Below, piece by piece: positions 1-5,802 of a DNA stretch of 7,829 nt. The DNA is from JBFHRB01 sp041591915 (GTDB lineage: Bacteria > Actinomycetota > Nitriliruptoria > Nitriliruptorales > Nitriliruptoraceae). The first letter of the stretch is position 1. The number at the start of each line of letters is the position of its first letter. Where the stretch lies: NCBI GenBank assembly GCA_041591915.1, contig JBFHRB010000160.1:1-7829 (forward strand). Reading direction: 5' to 3'. Both the position numbers and the translations under genes were made by a program. The notes under the pieces were generated by a model, which saw only the letters and a list, made by a program, of their open reading frames with translations, ran no database searches and was not told the DNA's origin.

Positions 1-177
1 CAGGAGTCCCTGCTTGCCGCCGAAGTGGGCGTAGACCGAACCGGACGTGCGACCGGCGGCCTCGCCGATCGCATCGACCGAGACCGCGTCGTAGCCCTCT
101 CGCGCGAAGAGTTCCGCAGCGGCACGGAGCAGGCGCCGGCGAGTCTCCGCCTTGCGGTCCTGCTGCGTGCGCGCCAC
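1..177 (-). CDS. TetR/AcrR-family transcriptional regulator, N-terminal part (cut by window edge)
   Basis: DNA-binding repressor of the TetR family; only the first 59 residues lie in the window. Residues 8-27 form the first helix (R8-KAETRRRLLRAAAELF-A25). Residues about 33-52 are the helix-turn-helix, with the family signature VDAIGEAAG (34-42) and SVYAHFGGKQGLL (47-59), matching the usual 'vYxHFxxKexLl' ending of TetR DNA-binding domains. The C-terminal ligand and dimer domain is outside the window, so the inducer cannot be guessed. The chosen start is GTG at 177, preceded on the minus strand by a purine-rich GGGAGAGGA ribosome site; translation upstream of it is not supported. It is divergent from the M23-like lipoprotein, and an AT-rich palindrome lies between the two, so it may repress itself and that neighbour. 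Family is certain; targets are inference. Confidence 0.93.
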   Translation of the reverse strand, partial: MARTQQDRKAETRRRLLRAAAELFAREGYDAVSVDAIGEAAGRTSGSVYAHFGGKQGLL

Positions 178-198
178 GTGGTGTCCTCTCCCGCGCCG

Positions 199-204
199 AA
201 TATA
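199..204 (-). promoter_or_regulatory. Candidate -10 box of the TetR gene
   Basis: Read on the minus strand this is TATATT, one base from the TATAAT consensus, in an otherwise GC-rich setting. It would place transcription start near 190-193, about 15 bases before the GTG start and just ahead of the ribosome site. No convincing -35 box is seen; CTTCCA at 18-bp spacing matches only three of six positions. The box lies within the edge of the palindrome at 200-221, as expected for an autoregulated repressor. Confidence 0.45.
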
Positions 205-221
205 TAGGACTCCCTACATAT
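200..221. promoter_or_regulatory. Imperfect palindrome, candidate TetR-family operator
   Basis: Two 9-bp arms, ATATATAGG (200-208) and CCTACATAT (213-221), are separated by ACTC. Eight of nine positions are complementary. A 22-bp dyad with a short central spacer is typical in size for TetR-family operators, and it sits in the 83-bp gap between a divergent tetR gene and the lipoprotein gene. It is the most AT-rich stretch in the gap and overlaps the likely tetR -10 box. Regulation of both neighbours is inferred from position. Confidence 0.6.
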
Positions 222-248
222 CTGGAAGGGTGGATCTCGGCCGGGTCG

Positions 249-254
249 TACGCT
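249..254 (+). promoter_or_regulatory. Candidate -10 box for a leaderless lipoprotein mRNA
   Basis: TACGCT fits the actinobacterial TANNNT -10 pattern. Its last base is exactly seven bases before the A of the ATG at 261, so transcription would start at or next to the start codon. This agrees with the lack of a Shine-Dalgarno sequence before that ATG. No clear -35 box is visible. The alternative is a promoter inside the palindrome at 200-221 giving a leader of about 30 bases. Confidence 0.35.
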
Positions 255-260
255 TGCCCG

Positions 261-1061
261 ATGCGGATCAAGCGCTCGCCGGTGCCGGGCGGGGCGGTCA
301 TCGCCCTGAGCCTCCTCGTCGCCTGCGGTCCGACCGCAGACGTCCGCGCCTCGATCCAGGCGCAGGTGCCACCGCCCGAGGCGACCTCGGAGCCCGGCGA
401 CGCCACGCCCGCGTCGACCTCGGCTACGACGCCCCAGACCGCGGCCGCCAGCCCCGCCCCGGTGTCGGACTCGGCAGCGTCTCCGTCACCGACGGTGTCA
501 CCGTCGCCCCGGCCGCGCGTGGTCGCGGACAGCGCGTTCGCGCCCTTCGCCGCGGTGGGCGGGATCACGCTCCACCACCCGGCCACGCGCGTCGAGATGA
601 TCGGCTTCCACGAGTCCAACCACGACGGCGCGCGCCAGCTCGATGTCTTCGTGACGGCGGTCGCGCCCGCCGTACTGCCCACACGCGACCGCGAGACGGG
701 CGATCGGACCGCGGCCGACGTCGTCGTCCACCCGGAGAGCGAGATCCGCGCTCCGGTCACCGGCACGGTCAAGCGAGCGGGTACGTACGTCCTCTACTGC
801 GAGCACTCCGACGACTTCGCCGTCATCGCACCCGACGCCCGGCCGGAGTGGGAGGTGAAGATCCTGCACATCGACGGCGTCCGCGTGCGGGCCGGTGACC
901 GCGTCGAGGCCGGCGTGACGGTGCTCGCGGGCCGACCGACGCCGTTGCCGTTCGAGTCCCAGGTCGACGAGTTCACCGCCGAGCCGAGCTGGCCGCACGT
1001 ACACCTGGAGGTCGTCGACCCGTCGATCCCCGACCGGCCGTCGCCCGGTGGCGGCTGCTGA
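261..1061 (+). CDS. Lipoprotein with degenerate M23/LytM-type peptidase domain
   Basis: Predicted exported lipoprotein of 266 residues. Basic start (RIKR), hydrophobic stretch 11-21 and lipobox LVAC with C22 as the lipidation site. Residues 24-88 are a Pro/Ser/Thr/Ala-rich linker of low complexity, as in wall-spanning lipoproteins. Residues about 100-252 resemble the M23 (LytM) fold, which cuts peptidoglycan peptide bridges: APVTGTV (164-170), VKILHIDGVRVRAGDRVEAG (199-218) and HVHLEVVD (246-253). Against LytM, H203, H246 and H248 match the two catalytic histidines and the last zinc ligand, and D153 matches the Asp of HxxxD, but the His of HxxxD is R149. H121 or H157 might substitute, or the protein may be non-catalytic and act as a binder or amidase/hydrolase activator. 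The ATG lacks a clear ribosome site and may be leaderless. The protein ends in GGGC. Its stop is 4 bp from the stop of the convergent DUF3179 gene. Confidence 0.75.
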   Translation: MRIKRSPVPGGAVIALSLLVACGPTADVRASIQAQVPPPEATSEPGDATPASTSATTPQTAAASPAPVSDSAASPSPTVSPSPRPRVVADSAFAPFAAVGGITLHHPATRVEMIGFHESNHDGARQLDVFVTAVAPAVLPTRDRETGDRTAADVVVHPESEIRAPVTGTVKRAGTYVLYCEHSDDFAVIAPDARPEWEVKILHIDGVRVRAGDRVEAGVTVLAGRPTPLPFESQVDEFTAEPSWPHVHLEVVDPSIPDRPSPGGGC

Positions 1062-1065
1062 GACG

Positions 1066-2430
1066 TCAGTCGTCCGGCGCCCGCCACAGCTCGGTCCCCG
1101 GGTGGAACTGGCTCCACGCGAACCAGAAGGACTCACGCACCTCGGCCGGTGCGCGGGGCGCCAGGACGACGAGCCCGCCGTCGGCACCCAGGCCGACCTC
1201 CACGTCGCCGAGCACCGCACGCCCACCGGCCCCGGCGACCGCGCGGACCTCGGCGACCACGAAGGCGACCGACGAGCCGTCCGCGAGCTGCACGCCCAGC
1301 ACGCGCTCGTGCGGGGCCAACCGGCCGTCGCGGACGCCGGTGGGGAAGATCGGCTCGTCGGGGCGATCGTCGAGGAGGGTGCCGTCGTAGGGGTCCCCGA
1401 GGTTGCGGTCGATCTCCGATGGCTTGGCCAGCGTCGTCGTGTCGGGGTGGGCCGCTCGCCACTCGTCCCAGGTGGTGACCACGAGCGGGATCGACGTGAG
1501 CCGGGACCCCTGCAGGGGGCCGCCGAGCGCGGTCCCACGGAACTGGTCCCACAGCGACTCCGTCTCGCGGTCGAACATCAGCTTGTTCGAGCGCTGCAGG
1601 AGTCCGGACGTGGCGAACGTCAACGGCAGGTCGTCGGGGTCCCCGCCCGCGACCGCGTCGGTGACGTAGGCGACCGCCACTCCACAGAGCGTGCAGTGGG
1701 GCAGCGCGATCCGGCGGCCACCCAGGGTGTCGTTGACGAGCTCGTGCACGTCCAGGATGCGGCGCGGATACGCGCGGTGCTCGCCGTCGACCTCCACCCC
1801 GAACACCACGTCGTCAGGGCGCAGCCACGTCGCCTCGGTGGGCGCCAGCAGCTCGGGATCGTCGAGCGCAGGGATGCCGTCGTAGGGCACGCCTCCCCAC
1901 GTCACCACACGCCAGTCGAGGTCCGCGTCGGCGTCCTCGAAGAAGGGGTCCCAACGCTGGTCGAAGATGCGGTGCTGGGCCCACTTGTAGCGCCGGTAGT
2001 CGGGGGGCGCCGGGATGTCCCAGCGGAGCAGCAGGTCCGCGTAGCCCTTCCAGGCCGGGGACTCCGGCGGCACGCCCGTGAGGGCCTCGAGGGCGCGGAT
2101 CGCCTCGTCGCCGATGGGCCCGCCTTCCTCGAACCGCAGCAGGTCGATGATGGGCCAGGCCAGGCGGACGTCCGACGTCGCCGCGAGCGCCGCGAGGTCG
2201 CCCTCCGCCGGCACGCCCTCGATCCAGAAGCGGCGCGCGAGCACCTCGAGCGTCTGCTCGGCCAACCCGCCGGTCGGCACCGCGGGCCGTGCGGGTGCGG
2301 TCCCCGACGCGGCGGTGTCGGTCGTGGGGAGCGGTTCGGCGAGGCCGTTCGGGCTCGCACCCGTGCATCCCGACACGAGCATCGCCGCCAGCGCGAGCCC
2401 TGCGCCGAGCCGGGCTGCTCGCCATCTCAC
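1066..2430 (-). CDS. DUF3179 domain-containing lipoprotein
   Basis: Predicted exported lipoprotein of 454 residues. Signal segment 7-21 ends in lipobox VSGC with C22. Residues 60-170 are helical, rich in Leu, Ala and Trp, and could hold HEAT-like helices; this is weakly supported. Residues about 185-450 are the DUF3179 domain: GIPALDDPELLAP (184-196), VFGVEVDGEHRAYP (209-222), ILDVHELVND (225-234), a CTLC motif (C246, C249), DRETESLWDQFRGTAL (287-302) and the closing WFAWSQFHPGTELW (436-449). The function of DUF3179 is not established; the conserved CxxC next to His suggests redox or metal chemistry. Some family members use selenocysteine at this motif; here both codons are Cys (TGC, TGT). 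Start is GTG at 2430, one base after the stop of the receiver gene, giving a proper signal peptide; in-frame extension upstream would run through the receiver gene. No strong ribosome site is seen, so translation is probably coupled. Confidence 0.9.
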   Translation of the reverse strand: MRWRAARLGAGLALAAMLVSGCTGASPNGLAEPLPTTDTAASGTAPARPAVPTGGLAEQTLEVLARRFWIEGVPAEGDLAALAATSDVRLAWPIIDLLRFEEGGPIGDEAIRALEALTGVPPESPAWKGYADLLLRWDIPAPPDYRRYKWAQHRIFDQRWDPFFEDADADLDWRVVTWGGVPYDGIPALDDPELLAPTEATWLRPDDVVFGVEVDGEHRAYPRRILDVHELVNDTLGGRRIALPHCTLCGVAVAYVTDAVAGGDPDDLPLTFATSGLLQRSNKLMFDRETESLWDQFRGTALGGPLQGSRLTSIPLVVTTWDEWRAAHPDTTTLAKPSEIDRNLGDPYDGTLLDDRPDEPIFPTGVRDGRLAPHERVLGVQLADGSSVAFVVAEVRAVAGAGGRAVLGDVEVGLGADGGLVVLAPRAPAEVRESFWFAWSQFHPGTELWRAPDD

Positions 2431-2431
2431 G

Positions 2432-2806
2432 TCAGGTCGCCTGCACCTCGGGGATCGCGGCGCTGAGCTGGCTCCGCAGCGAGCTCGAGGTGAAGGGCTT
2501 GCTGACGTGGAGGACACCGTGATCACTCGCGACCGTTTCGAGTTGATCGGGCGGGATCGCCGAGACGAAGAACACGAACTCGGGCGCCAGGCCTTCCGCG
2601 CGGAGCTGCCCGAGGAAGGTTGGCCCATCCGTTCCGGGCAGTGACACGTCGAGCAGGAGTACGTCGGGGCGTTCCTCGCGGCACAGCCGGAAGCCATCGC
2701 TGACGTTGTCAGCGGTCAGCACCTCACAGCCCCATGCCCGCACGTTCGCGCTGACGAGGAGGAGCACGTCCGGTTCATCGTCGACGACGAGAACACGTGT
2801 CTGCAC
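2432..2806 (-). CDS. Stand-alone response regulator receiver domain (CheY-like)
   Basis: A single receiver domain of 124 residues with no output domain. Expected phosphotransfer residues are present: acidic pair D9-D10 in VVDDEPD, phosphoacceptor D53 in LLLDVSLPG, the Ser/Thr switch S82 in FFVSA, and K103-P104 in VSKPF. Normally D53 is phosphorylated by a histidine kinase; none is in the window. Output would have to come through a protein partner. Start is GTG at 2806, chosen because GGGAGG lies 8 bases upstream and the residues that follow (QTRVLVVDDE) are the usual first strand; the frame stays open further upstream but without family similarity. It ends one base before the DUF3179 lipoprotein start, so the two are probably co-translated. 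The upstream membrane-protein gene ends 58 bp away. Confidence 0.93.
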   Translation of the reverse strand: MQTRVLVVDDEPDVLLLVSANVRAWGCEVLTADNVSDGFRLCREERPDVLLLDVSLPGTDGPTFLGQLRAEGLAPEFVFFVSAIPPDQLETVASDHGVLHVSKPFTSSSLRSQLSAAIPEVQAT

Positions 2807-2814
2807 GACAGCCA

Positions 2815-2820
2815 CCTCCC
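2815..2820 (-). promoter_or_regulatory. Ribosome binding site of the receiver gene
   Basis: GGGAGG on the minus strand, 8 bases before the GTG at 2806. It is the strongest ribosome site in this operon and decides the receiver start. A 5-bp hairpin, TACCG/CGGTA with a 3-base loop (2823-2835), lies immediately upstream, too short to be more than suggestive. Confidence 0.75.
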
Positions 2821-2864
2821 GGTACCGCAACGGTAGTTGTGGGGGCGGGGTCCGCGCAGGTGTC

Positions 2865-3101
2865 TCAGAGACCCAGCAGGCCCCGGGACTGCAGCGAGGC
2901 GACGGCCCAGACGAAGACCGCGCCGCCCACGGCCACCCGGACCCAGAGTCCGACGACCTGACCGCGGGTCGGCTCCACCTGCCCGCCATCCGCTCCCGGG
3001 AAGGCACCCGTCCGTCGGTACCGAAGGATGGCCGCCATGGTGCCGAGCGCCAGCGCAGCCCCGATCGCGCCGGCGGTGCCGACGAGGAGGAACGTCCACA
3101 T
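2865..3101 (-). CDS. Small two-helix membrane protein of unknown function
   Basis: Predicted integral membrane protein of 78 residues, not matched to a named family. Helix 1 spans about residues 2-26 (FLLVGTAGAIGAALALG core, then ILRYRR), helix 2 about 48-70 (VRVAVGGAVFVWAVASL). Between them is a soluble loop rich in Gly, Pro and charge (31-47). The RYRR after helix 1 suggests the loop is cytoplasmic with both ends outside, by the positive-inside rule. Start is uncertain: ATG at 3101 puts the helix at the N-terminus; an in-frame GTG at 3134 would add 11 residues and begin 7 bp after the DUF2461 stop. Neither has a strong ribosome site. It lies between DUF2461 and the receiver on the same strand, so co-transcription is likely. 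The stop codon lies in a perfect GTCTC-A-GAGAC palindrome (2862-2872), too short for a confident terminator. Confidence 0.72.
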   Translation of the reverse strand: MWTFLLVGTAGAIGAALALGTMAAILRYRRTGAFPGADGGQVEPTRGQVVGLWVRVAVGGAVFVWAVASLQSRGLLGL

Positions 3102-3141
3102 GCCATCCACGACCCCGAGGGTACGGGCTCGCACGAGGCGA

Positions 3142-3885
3142 TCAGGACGGCCCGATGTGGCGTTGCCACCACTCGTGGACGGGCACGACCCGCCGCAGCC
3201 GCCGGCGAGCCCAGTCCACGAACCGGCGATCGGCCAGACACGCCGGTGGCGCCTCGGCGACCCGGACCGCGAGCCCGGTCAGACGCAGGAGCTCGTCCGC
3301 CTCCGTCCCCGTGGCGAGCCCGGCTGGCACTCGATGGAGGCGGTCAGCCGCGAGGTCGGTCCCGCGCATCGATCGCACGGTTCCGAGCACCTCGGTGAGC
3401 TCGACGGCGGCCACCTCGTTCGTGGAGACGACTCGTCGGAACGCCGCCCGGTGCCCGGGGTCGAACCGGGCGACACCCGCCCCGACCTCGACCCGATCGG
3501 GACCGAGGACGAGCCGCACCGTGCTCTGGCGGTGCGGTGGGACGTCGCCCTCCCACCAGCGCAGCAGGAGGTGATGGCGGTACGGCGCGGCGTCGCCCAG
3601 GAAACGGGCGTCGCGGTGCAGGCGCTGGATGGAGCCGTCGATCCGGGGTTCAGCCCTCACCGGCCGGCCGAGGAGGTCAGCGAGGGCGAGGCCGAGCTCG
3701 ACCACGAGGCTGCGAGCGGTGTCGATGAGGTCGTCGTACGCCGAGCGGTGGTCGCGAACGGTGTCACGCGTGGGGGCCTGGCGGAGGGCGTCGAGCACGG
3801 CGAGGGACGCGGCTTCGAAGCCCGTGAAGGGCGTGATGCCGGCGTGCTCGGCGCGCGCCGTCCTGGTCGTCGTCGGGGAGGGCAT
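3142..3885 (-). CDS. DUF2461 family protein
   Basis: A protein of 247 residues, somewhat longer than the roughly 210-230 usual for the family. DUF2461 (TIGR02453) features in order: FTGFEAASLAVLDAL (20-34), a helix ending in HRSAYDDL (46-53), a conserved loop LHRDARFLGDAAPYRHHLL (89-107), which matches the family's 'RDxRFSKDKSPYK' pattern with the central basic residues replaced, and RLVLGPDRVEVGAGVARFDP (124-143), matching the 'l.p.g..vGaG.y' segment. No signal peptide or membrane helix is seen, so it is probably cytoplasmic. Its biochemical role is unknown. Start is ATG at 3885, with AAGGAG 9 bases upstream. It is the first gene of the probable four-gene minus-strand operon; the next gene begins 7 or 40 bp after its stop. 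No clear -10/-35 pair was found in the 144-bp upstream gap. Confidence 0.85.
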   Translation of the reverse strand: MPSPTTTRTARAEHAGITPFTGFEAASLAVLDALRQAPTRDTVRDHRSAYDDLIDTARSLVVELGLALADLLGRPVRAEPRIDGSIQRLHRDARFLGDAAPYRHHLLLRWWEGDVPPHRQSTVRLVLGPDRVEVGAGVARFDPGHRAAFRRVVSTNEVAAVELTEVLGTVRSMRGTDLAADRLHRVPAGLATGTEADELLRLTGLAVRVAEAPPACLADRRFVDWARRRLRRVVPVHEWWQRHIGPS

Positions 3886-3894
3886 CGTGTGTTT

Positions 3895-3900
3895 CTCCTT
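3895..3900 (-). promoter_or_regulatory. Ribosome binding site of the DUF2461 gene
   Basis: AAGGAG on the minus strand, 9 bases before the ATG at 3885, a near-consensus site that fixes this start. Confidence 0.75.
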
Positions 3901-3982
3901 GTCGTGCCCGCCCCCGGGTACGCAGCCACGGTAGGCAGGGCCTGTGACGGCCCGGCCCGGCTGTCCACAGCCGCCACGACGA

Positions 3983-4013
3983 CGAAGGGCCGGCCACGCG
4001 GGCCGGCCCTTCG
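3983..4013 (-). terminator. Strong hairpin terminator after the surface-protein gene
   Basis: A perfect 13-bp stem: CGAAGGGCCGGCC (3983-3995) pairs with GGCCGGCCCTTCG (4001-4013) around a 5-base loop. It begins 16 bases past the stop codon of the LPxTG protein and ends before the DUF2461 promoter region, so it should separate the two minus-strand units. No T-run follows on the minus strand, a common state for actinobacterial terminators. Being symmetric it could act on either strand, but only the minus strand has a gene reading into it. Confidence 0.8.
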
Positions 4014-4029
4014 AGAGGTGTCGGTCGGG

Positions 4030-5589
4030 TCAGCTCGTGCGGCGCCGGCCGAGCGCCGTGGCAGCGCCGAGCAGCCCGAGCCCGAGCAGGGCCGCGCCTC
4101 CACCCGTCGTGGGCAGCGGCGGTGCGCCTGCGGGCAGCGTGCCGGGCTGACCGGCGCTGACCGAGCGGACGTCGCCCGCCGAGAGCACGATGCCCCCATC
4201 GGCCCCGCTGACGAGGGTCACGTCCAGGCCGCTCACGCGGATCCCGTTGGCTTCCTCGGTCACGGTGCCGACGGCGAAGGACGACTCGAGAGGCGTGTCC
4301 GCGAAGAGCGTCTGGGCCCCGCCCTCGCTGACGGTGAACGTGTTGTTGCCCTCACCGAGCAGGGCGGCGAAGGCCTCCGACAGCACGATGGTCAACTGGC
4401 CGGCCTCGCCGGACACGTTCGTCACGTCGAGCGTCGCGTCGTAGGTCGCCTGCGCGCGCGACGGGGCGGCGGCCACCGAGAGGATCGGGGTCGAGTCCGT
4501 GAGGATCGGGACGTCGAGCTCGTCCACGACCTGGCCGACGACGGAGCTCGCGTTCGGGATCGGCGGGAGCGGGTCGAGCGGCGCGATGATCGCGTTCAGC
4601 TCGTCGAGGAACGGCTGTGCGACGTCGTCGAGCAGGCCCTGCAACACCGGCAGCAGGAAGTCGAGGCTCAGCGACGAGATCGCGAACCCGGCGAAGGCCG
4701 AGTCGCTGCCGACCGTCCGGCCACTCCCGTCGTCCTGCGCGGACACGGTCGAGGTCGACTGGCCGAGCGAGACCGTCAGGAGCTCGACGCCCGCGAGCGC
4801 GTTGCGCAGCGCCGCGACGAGGTCGTTGACCACGAGGTCGGCGATGGCCGGGGGCAGGGTGGAGAGCTCGGCGAAGATCTCGCAGGGGTTGTCGCTGCCG
4901 GGCACCTGGTCGATGACGTCCTGCAGCTGGTCCGGCGTGGCGTCGTTGATACCACCGGTCAGCTGACCCAGCGCGTCGTCGAGCGGCGCGGGGATGTTGT
5001 TGTTCACCTCGCCGATGATGGCGTTGCACTGCTCCGCGGCCGCCGTCAGTGCGGGATCGATGACCGCACCCTCCACGGTGTCGAGGGCACCCCCGAGCTG
5101 GCCCGTCACCGGGGCCACGATCGCATCGACGATCGTCTCGGCGACGATGGAGCCGTCCACACCGAGCTGGCCCAGGTTGCCCGTGCTGGTGGCCGACGCG
5201 ATCGGGGTCGTGCCGGCGGTGGGCACGTTGGCCAGGGCGGTCGAGCAGGCCAGGCCCACGGAGAGCCCGGCGAGCACGCCCGGAACGGCAGGCGTGGCGC
5301 AGTTCTGGCCTGCTTCGGGCGACCGCACCGAGCCCGAGGACGTCTCCGCCGACGACGCGGATCCCGGGGCACCCGCGAAGCCCGTCCCGGAGGCGCTCGC
5401 GTTCGGTGCCTCACTGATGGTGGCGGCGGTGATCGCGCCGCTGAAGGTCCCGGCACCAGGCAGGGTCAGGGACACGCCGGTCGCTTCGGCGGTCGAGCTG
5501 AACGTGGCTGGGGTCTGGGCGGTGGCGACCGTCGGAACGGCCAGGACGGCGACGGCGGCCGTCGCGAGGGCGCGAAGGATGCGTTGCAT
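4030..5589 (-). CDS. Secreted LPxTG-anchored surface protein of unknown function
   Basis: Predicted cell-wall protein of 519 residues. Signal peptide 1-24: basic MQRILR, hydrophobic core, cleavage expected after VATA. The C-terminus is a classic sortase sorting signal: LPTTG (492-496), hydrophobic stretch about 499-513, then RRR (515-517). The mature part is rich in Ala, Ser, Thr, Gly, Val and Leu, poor in Lys, acidic, and has four Cys residues, in NCATP, LACST, EQCNA and NPCEI, which could form two disulfides. Two segments read alike, EQCNAIIGEVNNNIPAP and ELNAIIAPLDPLPPIP, hinting at an old duplication. No catalytic motif or named domain was recognised. Start is ATG at 5589, with GGAG 8 bases upstream, and it yields the signal peptide directly; an in-frame ATG at 5676 would put 29 hydrophilic residues ahead of it. 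No sortase gene is in the window. The gene stands alone, flanked by a strong terminator and a 213-bp upstream gap. Confidence 0.88.
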   Translation of the reverse strand: MQRILRALATAAVAVLAVPTVATAQTPATFSSTAEATGVSLTLPGAGTFSGAITAATISEAPNASASGTGFAGAPGSASSAETSSGSVRSPEAGQNCATPAVPGVLAGLSVGLACSTALANVPTAGTTPIASATSTGNLGQLGVDGSIVAETIVDAIVAPVTGQLGGALDTVEGAVIDPALTAAAEQCNAIIGEVNNNIPAPLDDALGQLTGGINDATPDQLQDVIDQVPGSDNPCEIFAELSTLPPAIADLVVNDLVAALRNALAGVELLTVSLGQSTSTVSAQDDGSGRTVGSDSAFAGFAISSLSLDFLLPVLQGLLDDVAQPFLDELNAIIAPLDPLPPIPNASSVVGQVVDELDVPILTDSTPILSVAAAPSRAQATYDATLDVTNVSGEAGQLTIVLSEAFAALLGEGNNTFTVSEGGAQTLFADTPLESSFAVGTVTEEANGIRVSGLDVTLVSGADGGIVLSAGDVRSVSAGQPGTLPAGAPPLPTTGGGAALLGLGLLGAATALGRRRTS

Positions 5590-5677
5590 GTTGGGGGCTC
5601 CACTCTCCGAGTCAGGAGCAGGAGGTACACCCTCCGGCCGCGGTGGCCGTCCGGGCGATCCCGTCCGTTCGGGCATG

Positions 5678-5707
5678 ACGTTACTGACGGTGATCAGCTG
5701 ATTCCGT
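5678..5707 (-). promoter_or_regulatory. Candidate promoter/operator of the surface-protein gene
   Basis: The 10-bp perfect palindrome ATCAGCTGAT (5693-5702) is flanked by ACGG (5687-5690) and CCGT (5704-5707), complementary with unequal spacing of two and one bases. Three bases past it on the minus strand is TAACGT (5678-5683), which fits the TANNNT -10 pattern; transcription from it would give a leader of about 80 bases. The palindrome would occupy the spacer and -35 region, a usual site for a repressor. The stretch is AT-richer than its surroundings. No consensus -35 was found, so this is tentative. Confidence 0.35.
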
Positions 5708-5802
5708 TAGGCGACGGCAGGCGCGCGCTCTGCCCGCGATCCGGCGAGATCGATGCGCTCACTGCGCGGGGCGGGTCGAGCGCGGGTCCTGCGCGGGTGG
5801 CC

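Noticed and set aside
498..1538. A minus-strand open frame of 346 codons across the lipoprotein and the end of the DUF3179 gene
   Set aside because: It crosses two well-supported genes in wrong frames and shows only low-complexity Arg/Ser/Pro-rich sequence.
1680..1700. Possible selenocysteine at the DUF3179 CxxC motif
   Set aside because: Some family members are selenoproteins, but the codons here are TGC and TGT and no in-frame TGA occurs.
1048..2466. A plus-strand open frame of 472 codons opposite the DUF3179 gene
   Set aside because: Antisense shadow of a clearly recognised family; no ribosome site or domain features, and Arg/Val/Gly-rich composition.
2823..2835. TACCG/CGGTA hairpin before the receiver ribosome site as a riboswitch or attenuator
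   Set aside because: The stem is only 5 bp and the whole gap is 58 bp, too small for a known riboswitch; no pairing with the ribosome site was seen.
2862..2872. GTCTC-A-GAGAC palindrome at the stop of the small membrane protein as a terminator
   Set aside because: A 5-bp stem with a one-base centre cannot form a stable hairpin; it overlaps the stop codon and no T-run follows.
3961..3969. CTGTCCACA resembling a DnaA box
   Set aside because: A single copy one base off the high-GC TTGTCCACA form, with no cluster, AT-rich unwinding region or replication genes nearby.
4030..5676. Longer form of the surface protein starting at ATG 5676
   Set aside because: It would place 29 hydrophilic, Pro-rich residues before an intact signal peptide. 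The ATG at 5589 has a GGAG site and starts the signal peptide directly.
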